Shown here piece by piece: positions 9,183 to 17,619 of a stretch of DNA of 64,000 nt. The stretch spans positions 732,001 to 796,000 of the forward strand of contig NZ_CANLKW010000002.1 of NCBI RefSeq assembly GCF_947491795.1, given 5' to 3'. Within the stretch, counting starts at the first letter, position 1; the number at the start of each line of letters is the position of its first letter. A program made the translations under genes and the position numbers. The notes beneath the pieces were generated by a model. The model had not been told where the DNA came from, did no database searches, and worked only from the letters and a program-made list of their open reading frames with translations. This DNA is from an uncultured Roseobacter sp. Its GTDB lineage: Bacteria > Pseudomonadota > Alphaproteobacteria > Rhodobacterales > Rhodobacteraceae.

Positions 9183-10724
9183 GTGGCCACAATTGCCGCA
9201 AACGCTGCGAGTTTTTTTGTTGACCGTCATCTGAGTGAAGGACGCGGCGACAAACCTGCCTGTCGCGAGGCTGGCACCGGCCGCACCCTGACCTACGCAG
9301 GCCTTGCAGCGGGGTCAGAAACTGTTGCCGGTGCGCTGAAACAGGCAGATATCCGGCCCGAAGAACGTGCTGCGATGATTGTGCTGGATACCCTGGAGTT
9401 CCCACAGATATTTTTCGGAGCGATGAAGTGCGGCGTGGTTCCTGTTCCGGTGAACACGCTGCTGGCCACGCCTGTTTATGACGTCATTCTGCGTGACAGC
9501 CGTGCGGCCATTCTGTTTGTGTCTGCACCGCTTTTCGAGACTGTGGCACCTGTGCTGGCTGAAAATCCCTGGCTGCGCCAGGTCGTTGTGATTGGCGGCG
9601 ATGCGCCCTCGGGCACGATTGGTTGGGATGCGTTTGTGCAAAGCGGTGATCCCTGCCCGACCCAGCCGGCGTCTGCTGATGAAACGGCTTTCTGGCTCTA
9701 TTCGTCGGGCTCGACCGGTCAGCCAAAGGGTGTTCATCACATCCATTCGAGCATGAAGGCGACAGCAGATACCTACGGGGCCAGGGTGCTGGGGCTGACA
9801 GAAGACGACGTGGTCTTTTCCGCGGCCAAGCTCTTTTTTGCATATGGACTTGGCAATGCGATGACCTTTCCGCTTGCAGTCGGCGCCACAAGCGTGCTTT
9901 TTTCCGGTCGTCCTGCACCGGACGACATGCTTGCTGTGCTGGCAACGGAGAAACCAAGTGTTTTCTGCGGTGTGCCGACTCTTTATGCAGCCATGGTCGC
10001 GGGCATGGATACCGCAGGCGCGCCGGACGTCCCGCTTCGCAGAGCAATCTCGGCGGGCGAGGCGCTGCCTGAGGACGTCGGTGTGCGGTGGGAGGCGCAC
10101 ACCGGCGTAGCCATCCTGGACGGTGTCGGCTCCACAGAGATGCTGCACATTTTTCTGAGCAACCAGCCGGATGATGTCGTCTATGGGACCTCCGGGCGGC
10201 CCGTGCCCGGCTATTCAGTCAGACTTGTGGACGAGACCGGTCAGGAGGTGCCGGACAACACAGTTGGCGAGTTGCTGGTGCAGGGGGCATCTGCCGCTTC
10301 CGGCTACTGGAACAAGCGGGAGAAATCACGGGCAACATTCGAGGGCGTATGGACGCGCACGGGCGATAAATACGAGCGGCGTGCTGACGGACGATATGTC
10401 TACTGCGGGCGCACGGATGATATGTTCAAGGTGTCGGGCATCTGGGTGTCTCCTTTCGAAGTAGAGCAGGCACTGTCCAGTCATCCAGCCGTTCTGGAGG
10501 CCGCCGTCGTCCCAATGCGCGATGCTGACGGGCTGGAGAAACCCCGGGCCTATGTCGTGCTTCAGGACAAAGGGGCGGAAAACCTCGAAGAGGTGCTCAG
10601 AGAGCATGTCAAAGAGCGCGTCGGCAAATGGAAATACCCCCGTCGGGTGGACGTCGTCACAGACCTGCCGAAAACGGCAACGGGCAAAATTCAGCGGTTC
10701 CGGCTGCGGGACGAACCTGCCTGA
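9183..10724 (+). CDS. bclA: Benzoate-CoA ligase
   Basis: 513 residues, acyl-adenylate-forming superfamily. It activates benzoate with ATP and CoA to benzoyl-CoA, the first step of the box pathway. FWLYSSGSTGQPKGVHH near residue 170 is the AMP-binding P-loop, YCGRTDDMFKVSGIWVSP is the hinge region, and KTATGKIQR near the C-terminus carries the catalytic Lys. The GTG at 9183 is preferred because GGGAGGGA lies just upstream and it gives the usual length. Its stop overlaps the next ATG (ATGA). Confidence 0.92.
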   Translation: MATIAANAASFFVDRHLSEGRGDKPACREAGTGRTLTYAGLAAGSETVAGALKQADIRPEERAAMIVLDTLEFPQIFFGAMKCGVVPVPVNTLLATPVYDVILRDSRAAILFVSAPLFETVAPVLAENPWLRQVVVIGGDAPSGTIGWDAFVQSGDPCPTQPASADETAFWLYSSGSTGQPKGVHHIHSSMKATADTYGARVLGLTEDDVVFSAAKLFFAYGLGNAMTFPLAVGATSVLFSGRPAPDDMLAVLATEKPSVFCGVPTLYAAMVAGMDTAGAPDVPLRRAISAGEALPEDVGVRWEAHTGVAILDGVGSTEMLHIFLSNQPDDVVYGTSGRPVPGYSVRLVDETGQEVPDNTVGELLVQGASAASGYWNKREKSRATFEGVWTRTGDKYERRADGRYVYCGRTDDMFKVSGIWVSPFEVEQALSSHPAVLEAAVVPMRDADGLEKPRAYVVLQDKGAENLEEVLREHVKERVGKWKYPRRVDVVTDLPKTATGKIQRFRLRDEPA

Positions 10725-11545
10725 TGGTATCCTGGGAACAGACCCCGTCTGAACGTGCAGTCGTCGCCGGACAGCACCTGGAATATGCCTGTTACGGCCC
10801 GCCACCGGATCAGGCCCCGACGCTCGTTCTGTTGCACGAAGGTCTGGGCTGTGTCGCACTCTGGCGGGATTTTCCCGAAAAGCTGGCCGCAGCCACCGGC
10901 ATGGGGGTTCTTGTCTGGTCGCGCGCGGGCTATGGCCGGTCGGGCCCGGTCACGCTGCCCCGTCCACTGGATTACATGACGCGCGAAGCGACAGATGGGC
11001 TCGGGCCGCTGCTTGATGCTTTTGCCATCAGGCGCGCGGTGCTGCTGGGGCACTCCGATGGGGCGACCATCAGCGCGATATATGCCGGGTCCGTCAGCGA
11101 CCTGCGCATCCGGGCCCTTGTTCTGCTGGCGCCGCATTTCTTCACGGAACCTTCGGGTCTTGCCGCCATCCGGGACGCAGGTGCCGAATTTTCAGATGGT
11201 GACCTGCGCGGCAAGCTGGCCCGTTATCACGACGATCCGGACATGGCTTTTCTGGGCTGGCACGATGCCTGGACAGACCCGGATTTTACCGGCTGGGATG
11301 TCTCAGATTGCATTGATCACCTGCGCATACCGGTCCTGGCAATTCAGGGTGAGGCGGATCCCTATGGCACACTGGCACAGATCGACGAGATCGACAGCCG
11401 CATCTATTCACCGTTGGAGCGGCTGATCCTGCCGGATTGTGGTCACGCCCCGCATCTGGAAAGGCAGGCGGAAACGCTTGGGGCCGTTGCTGAATTCTGT
11501 GAACGTCTGGAAAGGCTGGAACACGCAGATGTCGACACTGGCTGA
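10724..11545 (+). CDS. Alpha/beta-fold hydrolase of the box cluster
   Basis: 273 residues. GHSDGA is the nucleophile elbow (Ser), QGEADPYG holds the likely acid Asp, and CGHAPHLE the catalytic His. It overlaps bclA by one base and the DUF309 gene by 17, which indicates translational coupling. Relatives in benzoyl-CoA epoxidation clusters have been proposed as lactone or enol-lactone hydrolases, or thioesterases that rescue CoA. A role on a CoA-linked ring-cleavage product is inference. Confidence 0.8.
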   Translation: MVSWEQTPSERAVVAGQHLEYACYGPPPDQAPTLVLLHEGLGCVALWRDFPEKLAAATGMGVLVWSRAGYGRSGPVTLPRPLDYMTREATDGLGPLLDAFAIRRAVLLGHSDGATISAIYAGSVSDLRIRALVLLAPHFFTEPSGLAAIRDAGAEFSDGDLRGKLARYHDDPDMAFLGWHDAWTDPDFTGWDVSDCIDHLRIPVLAIQGEADPYGTLAQIDEIDSRIYSPLERLILPDCGHAPHLERQAETLGAVAEFCERLERLEHADVDTG

Positions 11546-12008
11546 TATTCCCGAAGGTATCCCCGTGCCGCCCCACCGTTACATTCCCGGCAAAACACCA
11601 AGGCATCCCGAAGGATGGTTTGATCCGATCAAAAAATCGGTTCATGCGGGTACTCCTGCCGTTGAGCTGCACGAGACCGAAGCCTTTGTCGCAGGCCGGG
11701 CCTATTTCAACGCCGGGTATTTCTGGGAGTGCCATGAGGTTCTGGAAGCTGTGTGGTTGCAGGCCCCGGATTCCAGTGCGGAAAGAGACATTGTCCAGGC
11801 CATCATTCAGCTTGCAAATGCGCGCCTTAAAATATTGATGGGCAGACCGCGTGCGGCTCTGAGGCTGTGCAGCATGGTGGAAACACAATTGGGCAGGTAC
11901 CCGGAGAACGCAGTGATTCTGGGCCTGCCGGTTGCGCGGTTGGTCGAGGGCGTACACCAGACCCGCACAGAGACAATCGAGAACTATAGTGCACTAAATC
12001 AGCGATAA
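11529..12008 (+). CDS. DUF309 domain protein in the box cluster
   Basis: 159 residues. YFNAGYFWECHEVLEAVW (residues 59-76) followed by FVQ/IVQAIIQLANA-type helices is the DUF309 signature, whose conserved His-Glu and Glu could form a metal or acid site. Function of the family is unknown. It overlaps the hydrolase upstream and ends inside the candidate BoxR operator at 11987, upstream of boxC. Membership in the box operon suggests a part in aromatic-CoA metabolism, but no activity can be assigned. Confidence 0.8.
   Translation: MSTLADIPEGIPVPPHRYIPGKTPRHPEGWFDPIKKSVHAGTPAVELHETEAFVAGRAYFNAGYFWECHEVLEAVWLQAPDSSAERDIVQAIIQLANARLKILMGRPRAALRLCSMVETQLGRYPENAVILGLPVARLVEGVHQTRTETIENYSALNQR
11987..11996. 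promoter_or_regulatory. Candidate BoxR operator A (upstream of boxC)
   Basis: TAGTGCACTA is a perfect 10-bp palindrome with TGCA at its centre. It overlaps the end of the DUF309 gene. Its centre is 63 bp (six helical turns) from that of site B. Confidence 0.5.
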
Positions 12009-12030
12009 TCAATTTAACTCGCGCACAGAT

Positions 12031-12064
12031 TAGACAGGAAGTGGAATTAAAGTACACTAATGCA
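12031..12064 (+). promoter_or_regulatory. boxC promoter overlapped by candidate BoxR operator B
   Basis: TAGACA at 12031 and TACACT at 12053 are spaced 16 bp and could be -35 and -10. The related operator AAGTACACTA (12050-12059), followed by TGCA at 12061, lies on the -10. A bound repressor would block polymerase. Confidence 0.45.
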
Positions 12065-12093
12065 GGATAGCTCAGGTGTACGGGAGAGGCCGT

Positions 12094-13752
12094 TTGGCAG
12101 ACCTTATCGATTTCCAGGTGGACCCGGATGCAATGCGCCACTGGCGTGTCGACTATGATGGCGCGGTCGCAACTCTCTGGATGGATGTCGACGAAACCGC
12201 CGGGCTTTTCGATGGCTATGCGCTGAAGCTGAACTCCTATGATCTGGGCGTGGACATTGAACTGGCCGACGTGGTGCAGCGCATGCGGTTTGAACATCAC
12301 GAAGTACGCGTTGTCGTTATGCGCTCGGCCAGGGACAGGGTGTTCTGTGCCGGTGCAAACATTCGCATGCTGGGCGGGGCGTCCCATGCGCACAAAGTGA
12401 ATTTCTGCAAGTTTACTAACGAGACGCGCAACACGTTCGAGGCCGCACTGGAGGACAGTGATCAGAATTACATCTGCGCGATACAGGGTTCCTGCGCGGG
12501 CGGTGGATATGAACTGGCGCTGGCCTGCAATCACATCATGCTGACCGATGACAGCACCTCTGCTGTCGCGTTGCCAGAGGTACCGTTGCTGGCCGTTCTG
12601 CCGGGGACCGGCGGGCTGACCCGTGTCACGGACAAGCGGCGTGTCCGGCGGGACAGAGCGGATGTGTTCTGCTCCCTGGAGGAAGGCGTGCGGGGGCGCC
12701 GCGCTTTGGAATGGGGGTTGGTGGATGAGGTTTTCCCCAATGCCAGCTTTGACCAGCGCGTCGCCGAGCGGGCGCAGGCCCTGGCAGATGCCTCTGGCAC
12801 AGATACCCCCACCCGGGGCATTACGCTGAACCCGCTGGATCGCAGTTTTGCCGACGATGGCGTGACCTATTCCACAGTGCGCGTTGCTGTCGACCGGCCT
12901 GCGCGCCGGGCGGTGGTGACAATTCTGGGCCCACAGGAGGCTGCACCTGCGGACATGTCAGATGCGCATGCGCAGGGTGACCGCACGTGGATGCTGCGCT
13001 GCGCGCGTGAACTGGACGACGCGATCCTGCACCTGCGGTCAAACGAAGATGAGATTGGCCTGATCGAATTCCAGACCGCCGGTGATCCGCTGGCTGTCGC
13101 AGCCCACGAAGCGGTTTTTCGGGATGCGGGCGATCATTGGCTGGCCCGTGAGGTCATGCACTATTGGAAGCGGGTGCTGAAACGCGTCGATATGACGTCG
13201 CGCAGCCTGGCAGCGATTGTCGAGCATGGCTCGTGTTATACCGGTGTGCTGGCCGAGCTGCTCTGGGCGGCGGACCGCAGTTACATGATGCTGGATGCTT
13301 TCGACGACGATGACCGGCCCCTGGCAAGCGTGACGCTGACCGCTGCAAATTTCGGCAGTTTCCCGATGGGGAATGGGCTGAGCCGACTGGAAACACGTTT
13401 TCTGGGCGTGCCGGAACAGATTGATGTGCTGCGCCAGCGTATCGGAGAAGCCCTGGAGGGGGAGGACGCAGAAGATCTGGGCCTGGTGACCTGGGCCTTT
13501 GATGACATCGACTGGGAAGATGAGGTGCGTCTTTTCCGTGAGGAACGGGCGAGTTTCTCGCCCGATGCCATGACAGGCATGGAGGCCAACCTGCGTTTCG
13601 CGGGCCCGGAAACCATGGAAACAAAGATATTCGGACGGCTGACCGCCTGGCAGAACTGGATTTTCCAGCGCCCGAATGCGGTGGGCCCCGAAGGCGCACT
13701 CCAGCGATATGGCTCCGGTTTGCGGGGCCAGTACAACATGCAGCGGGTCTGA
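12094..13752 (+). CDS. boxC: 2,3-epoxybenzoyl-CoA dihydrolase
   Basis: About 552 residues, crotonase superfamily. BoxC hydrolyses and opens 2,3-epoxybenzoyl-CoA to 3,4-dehydroadipyl-CoA semialdehyde and formate. BoxC-specific stretches are KLNSYDLGVDIELAD, HKVNFCKFTNETRN, CAGGGYELALAC and LPEVPLLAVLPGTGGLTR followed by VTDKRRVRRD. The TTG at 12094 is chosen because GGGAGAGG lies four bases upstream and the length fits; a GTG at 12076 is the alternative. Confidence 0.93.
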   Translation: MADLIDFQVDPDAMRHWRVDYDGAVATLWMDVDETAGLFDGYALKLNSYDLGVDIELADVVQRMRFEHHEVRVVVMRSARDRVFCAGANIRMLGGASHAHKVNFCKFTNETRNTFEAALEDSDQNYICAIQGSCAGGGYELALACNHIMLTDDSTSAVALPEVPLLAVLPGTGGLTRVTDKRRVRRDRADVFCSLEEGVRGRRALEWGLVDEVFPNASFDQRVAERAQALADASGTDTPTRGITLNPLDRSFADDGVTYSTVRVAVDRPARRAVVTILGPQEAAPADMSDAHAQGDRTWMLRCARELDDAILHLRSNEDEIGLIEFQTAGDPLAVAAHEAVFRDAGDHWLAREVMHYWKRVLKRVDMTSRSLAAIVEHGSCYTGVLAELLWAADRSYMMLDAFDDDDRPLASVTLTAANFGSFPMGNGLSRLETRFLGVPEQIDVLRQRIGEALEGEDAEDLGLVTWAFDDIDWEDEVRLFREERASFSPDAMTGMEANLRFAGPETMETKIFGRLTAWQNWIFQRPNAVGPEGALQRYGSGLRGQYNMQRV

Positions 13753-13808
13753 CACACCGCACCGAAAACAGCGATTTGATCGCGCCGCCGAATTGAGGGG
13801 AGACCGGA

Positions 13809-15260
13809 ATGACCGACCTGATAAACGTAAGCTATGACAGTCAGATACCCAATAACGTTGGGCTGAGTTCTGATCGTAAGGTGCTCAAAGCACTGGAAAA
13901 ATGGCACCCCGGGTACATCAGCTGGTGGAATGACCTGATCCCGCAGAATTTCCAGGAAAGCATGGTCTATCTTCGCACGGCTGTCTCGGTTGACCCAAAA
14001 GGCTGGGCGAAGTTCGACTATGTGAAAATGCCCGAATACCGCTGGGGCGTATTGCTTGCTCCGGCGGTCGAGGATCGCAAAATTCCGATGGGTGAACATC
14101 ATGGCGAGCCAGCCTGGCAGGAAGTGCCCGGCGAATACCGCAACATGCTCAAGCGCCTCATCGTCATTCAGGGCGATACAGAACCCGGCTCGGTCGAACA
14201 GCAGCGGTTTCTTGGACTGACCGCACCGTCGCTTTATGACATGCGCAATCTTTTTCAGGTGAACGTGGAGGAGGGCAGACACCTCTGGGCCATGGTTTAC
14301 CTGCTGCAGAAATACTTTGGCCGGGACGGTCGCGAAGAAGCCGACGACATGCTGGTGCGCTCGTCCGGTTCTGAGGAGGCACCGCGGATGCTGGGGGCGT
14401 TCAACGAAGAAACGCCTGACTGGCTGTCGTTTTTCATGTTCACTTATTTCACTGACCGGGACGGAAAGATGCAGCTGGAAAGCCTGGCACAGTCCGGGTT
14501 TGATCCGCTCAGCCGGACCTGCCGTTTCATGCTGACCGAAGAGGCACACCATATGTTTGTTGGTGAAACCGGTGTCGGGCGGACAATTCAGGCGACGCTG
14601 GAAGCCATGACTGCCAATGGTATCACCGATCCGTTCGACATCAACAAAATCCGCGATCTGGGTGTGATTGATCTGCCGACGATCCAGAAAAAACTGAACC
14701 TGCACTATACGCTCAGCCTGGATCTGTTCGGCCAGGAAGTGTCGACCAACGCGGCCAATGCCTTTAACGCGGGCATCAAGGGCCGGTACATGGAGCTGCG
14801 GATCGATGATGATCACCGTCTGCAGAACGACACCTATCCGGTGACGTCAATCGTTGACGGGGCCATCCTGACCGAAGAGGTGCCAGCGCTGACGGCGATC
14901 AACATGCGCCTGCGCGACGACTATGTGCGCGATGCAGCAGGCGGTGTCGGACGCTGGAACAAAGCGATCAGCAAATCCGGTATCGAATTCGAGCTGAAGC
15001 TTCCGCATGAGGGGTTCCACCGTCAGATCGGGGTCTTTTCGTCGGTTGCGGTGGATCCGGACGGCCAGATCGTTTCAGCGGAAGAATGGGAAAAGCGCCG
15101 GCATGAATGGCTGCCCACTAAAGCCGACGGAGATTTTATCCAGTCTCTGATGCAGCCCTGTTTTGAGCCTGGAAAATACGCGTCCTGGATCGCGCCGCCC
15201 AAGGTCGGGATCGACAATAAACCCGGAGATTTTGAGTACGTTAAGCTCCATATGGCTTGA
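13809..15260 (+). CDS. boxB: Benzoyl-CoA 2,3-epoxidase, oxygenase subunit BoxB
   Basis: 483 residues. BoxB is the diiron oxygenase that epoxidises benzoyl-CoA with O2 and electrons from BoxA. Candidate iron ligands follow the spacing known for BoxB: Glu125, Glu155 and His158 (EEGRH), Asp216, and Glu245 and His248 (TEEAHHMFVGE). The start has GAGGGGAG upstream. boxC ends 56 bp before it. A stable hairpin and a small cysteine-rich ORF separate it from boxA. Confidence 0.95.
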   Translation: MTDLINVSYDSQIPNNVGLSSDRKVLKALEKWHPGYISWWNDLIPQNFQESMVYLRTAVSVDPKGWAKFDYVKMPEYRWGVLLAPAVEDRKIPMGEHHGEPAWQEVPGEYRNMLKRLIVIQGDTEPGSVEQQRFLGLTAPSLYDMRNLFQVNVEEGRHLWAMVYLLQKYFGRDGREEADDMLVRSSGSEEAPRMLGAFNEETPDWLSFFMFTYFTDRDGKMQLESLAQSGFDPLSRTCRFMLTEEAHHMFVGETGVGRTIQATLEAMTANGITDPFDINKIRDLGVIDLPTIQKKLNLHYTLSLDLFGQEVSTNAANAFNAGIKGRYMELRIDDDHRLQNDTYPVTSIVDGAILTEEVPALTAINMRLRDDYVRDAAGGVGRWNKAISKSGIEFELKLPHEGFHRQIGVFSSVAVDPDGQIVSAEEWEKRRHEWLPTKADGDFIQSLMQPCFEPGKYASWIAPPKVGIDNKPGDFEYVKLHMA

Positions 15261-15281
15261 TCCAGATCAACGCATCGCCGG

Positions 15282-15306
15282 CGCGGTCCGGGATTAATGG
15301 ACCGCG
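15282..15306 (+). other. Intercistronic hairpin after boxB
   Basis: CGCGGTCC pairs perfectly with GGACCGCG around a 9-base loop, with no T-run. It is more likely an mRNA processing or stability element than a terminator. Confidence 0.5.
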
Positions 15307-15345
15307 TCACGACAGTGACCCCACACAACAGGAGGAAACGGACCC

Positions 15346-15489
15346 ATGCAGACACGGACACCCGGAACAGGCGCCACACCCGCAAAACGCTGCCTTGGCT
15401 GCGCGGATTGCAAAGGCATGTGCCGCGATATTTTCGATCTTTTGTCACTGCCTGATGTGATTTTGCGACGGTCCGCTGCCGGTCCATGA
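15346..15489 (+). CDS. 47-residue cysteine-rich small protein between boxB and boxA
   Basis: The ORF starts at ATG 15346 with AGGAGG ten bases upstream and ends in TGA at 15487-15489, overlapping the boxA start as ATGA. The residues RCLGCADCKGMC give a C-x2-C-x2-C-x3-C cluster, then RDIFDLLSLPDVILRR, an amphipathic helix with a basic end. The cluster could bind iron, an Fe-S centre or zinc. Coupling to boxA suggests help with BoxA/BoxB assembly or electron flow (inference). I do not recognise a named family. Confidence 0.65.
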   Translation: MQTRTPGTGATPAKRCLGCADCKGMCRDIFDLLSLPDVILRRSAAGP

Positions 15490-16682
15490 ACACGCCCGTC
15501 AAACAACACCTTATCGATCCCGAAATCTGCATCCGCTGCTATACCTGCGAGATGACCTGCCCGATCGGTGCGATCGAGCATGACGACAACAACGTGGTTG
15601 TTGACCCTGACAAGTGCAATTTCTGCATGGACTGTATCCCGGTCTGCCCGACCGGTTCGATTGACGAATGGCGCGTTGTGCAGACGCCCTATTCGCTGGA
15701 ACAGCAGTTCGGATTTGATGAGCTGCCCGAGCAGGAAGACATCGCAACCAGCGATCCCGATGGAAACGACAGCAGCGAGGCGCAGGAGGAGGCCATCGCG
15801 GCGCTTCTGGCCGAGGCGCACAAGGGCGCTGGTGGAAAAGCCGCAGCACCACGGTCTGCGTCGAAACCGACGATCAATATGTACACAATCGGTGCACCTG
15901 CCCGGATGACAATACAGGGCAACTACCGACTGACGGATGCGGGCAGCGACGGGGATGTCCGCCATATCATCCTGGATCATGGCGGCCTGCCTTTCCCGGT
16001 TCTGGAAGGGCAGAGCATTGGCATTATCGCGCCTGGCACGGATGCCTCGGGCAATCCGCATCTGCCCAGGCTCTATTCCGTGTCCAGCCCCCGCGACGGT
16101 GAACGGCCCGGATATGGCAATATTTCCCTGACGGTCAAACGCGAGGAAAAGGGCGTCTGCTCAAACTACCTGTGTGATCTGGAACCGGGTGACAGCGTGC
16201 AGGTGACCGGGCCGTTCGGCTCCACTTTCCTGATGCCGGGCGATCCGGACATGCATCTGCTGATGATCTGTACAGGAACCGGTTCGGCCCCGTTCCGTGG
16301 GTTTACGATGCGCCGGCAACGCGAAACGCCCGGCGCACAGGACAGTCTGACACTGGTGTTCGGTGCCAGAAATGCGCGGGAGCTGCCCTATTTCGGCCCG
16401 CTACAGAAGGTTCCGGACCAGTTTTTGCACAAAGACTTTGCTTTCAGCCGTCCGGACGACGGCGACGGGCAATATGTTCAGGACAGGCTGCGGGCAGGGG
16501 CAGCGCGGATTGGCGGACTGCTGCAGGGCGACAGGACCTGTATCTACATCTGTGGACGCAAAGATATGGAAGAGGGCGTTGATGCCGCTCTGAGCGATAT
16601 CGCCGCTGCAGCCGGTCGTGACTGGTCTTCTCTGCGTGACACCATGCGTGCCGATGGCAGGTATCATGTCGAAACGTACTGA
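15486..16682 (+). CDS. boxA: Benzoyl-CoA 2,3-epoxidase, reductase subunit BoxA
   Basis: 398 residues. The N-terminus is a two-cluster ferredoxin with Cys15, 18, 21, 25 and Cys44, 47, 50, 54, each in CxxCxxCxxxCP form. After an acidic and Ala-rich linker (residues about 70-120) comes a ferredoxin-NADP reductase module with RLYSVSSP (FAD binding) and CTGTGSAPFRGF (NADP binding). BoxA moves electrons from NADPH to the BoxB diiron site. The stop overlaps the boxR start region by 17 bp. Confidence 0.95.
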   Translation: MNTPVKQHLIDPEICIRCYTCEMTCPIGAIEHDDNNVVVDPDKCNFCMDCIPVCPTGSIDEWRVVQTPYSLEQQFGFDELPEQEDIATSDPDGNDSSEAQEEAIAALLAEAHKGAGGKAAAPRSASKPTINMYTIGAPARMTIQGNYRLTDAGSDGDVRHIILDHGGLPFPVLEGQSIGIIAPGTDASGNPHLPRLYSVSSPRDGERPGYGNISLTVKREEKGVCSNYLCDLEPGDSVQVTGPFGSTFLMPGDPDMHLLMICTGTGSAPFRGFTMRRQRETPGAQDSLTLVFGARNARELPYFGPLQKVPDQFLHKDFAFSRPDDGDGQYVQDRLRAGAARIGGLLQGDRTCIYICGRKDMEEGVDAALSDIAAAAGRDWSSLRDTMRADGRYHVETY

Positions 16683-17619
16683 AGCGGGCACCCGGGCGGC
16701 TGGCTCCCGAACGGGCAAGGCAACAGCACCGCCCAAAGAGGTGCCATCGCAGGACAGCGCGTTGCGGCTGATGGCACGCGTCGCCTCAAGAGTGCGGGAG
16801 CTGCGCAAATCCCAGCGCATGCCGCGCCGCGCCCTGTCCGAGGCCTCGGGTGTATCGCCGCGGTATCTCGCGCAACTGGAAGCGGGCGAGGGGAACATTT
16901 CCATCGCTCTGTTGCAACGGGTGGCAGAAGCACTGGGCGTTACGGCGGAAACCCTGCTCGCCAGCGGAGAGGCAACGCACCCCGAGGCGCAGGAAGTCAT
17001 GACGCTTTACCGTCTTGCACCGGCAGAGGTGCAGAGCCAGGTGCGCCGGTTGTTGTCCGCGGAAAACCCCGGCGCGCTGCGCAGTGGCCGCATCTGCCTT
17101 GTCGGCCTCAGAGGTGCTGGTAAATCGACGCTGGGCCGTCTGGCAGGTGAGGCGCTGTCACTGCCATTTGTCGAGCTGTCCAGCGAGATCGAGGCATGGA
17201 CGGGCATGCCGATGTCGGAGGTGCTGGCGCTGTACGGGCAGGATGGATACCGGCGTCTGGAGTCCGAGGCTGTGCTGCGCGTACTGGAACAGCACGACAA
17301 AATGATCCTGGCCGTTGCGGGAGGGATCGTGGCCGAAGAAAAGACCTATGCGCTGCTGCTGGAGCGCTTTCATACAGTCTGGCTGCGCACGTCGCCGGCT
17401 GAGCATATGCAGCGTGTCCGGGCTCAGGGTGACCTGCGCCCGATGGAAGGTAATCCTGCGGCCATGTCCCAGCTGCGCGCCCTGCTGGAGGCCCGCAGCC
17501 CGCTCTATGAGCGCGCCGATGCGCAGGTAAACACCTCTAACCGCACGGTGTCTGCATCGCTGAATGATCTGCTGGCCGTGTTTGCATCCAACCGGTTTCT
17601 GAACTCCCAGCGGCCGTGA
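16666..17619 (+). CDS. boxR: BoxR transcriptional regulator (XRE HTH fused to shikimate-kinase-like domain)
   Basis: 317 residues. An XRE-type helix-turn-helix (RVRELRKSQRMPRRALSEAS, then GVSPRYLAQLEAGEGNIS) is joined to a shikimate-kinase-like domain with the P-loop GLRGAGKST near residue 147. In Azoarcus, BoxR and its relative BzdR repress box/bzd genes and are released by benzoyl-CoA bound in this kinase-like domain. The gene is inside the box operon, so autoregulation is likely. The ATG at 16666 has weak ribosome-binding sequence but overlaps boxA, consistent with coupling. Confidence 0.93.
   Translation: MSKRTEAGTRAAGSRTGKATAPPKEVPSQDSALRLMARVASRVRELRKSQRMPRRALSEASGVSPRYLAQLEAGEGNISIALLQRVAEALGVTAETLLASGEATHPEAQEVMTLYRLAPAEVQSQVRRLLSAENPGALRSGRICLVGLRGAGKSTLGRLAGEALSLPFVELSSEIEAWTGMPMSEVLALYGQDGYRRLESEAVLRVLEQHDKMILAVAGGIVAEEKTYALLLERFHTVWLRTSPAEHMQRVRAQGDLRPMEGNPAAMSQLRALLEARSPLYERADAQVNTSNRTVSASLNDLLAVFASNRFLNSQRP

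Noticed and set aside
13281..14816. 511-codon antisense frame across boxC and boxB
   Set aside because: Both sense genes have diagnostic motifs and ribosome-binding sites; the antisense frame has neither.
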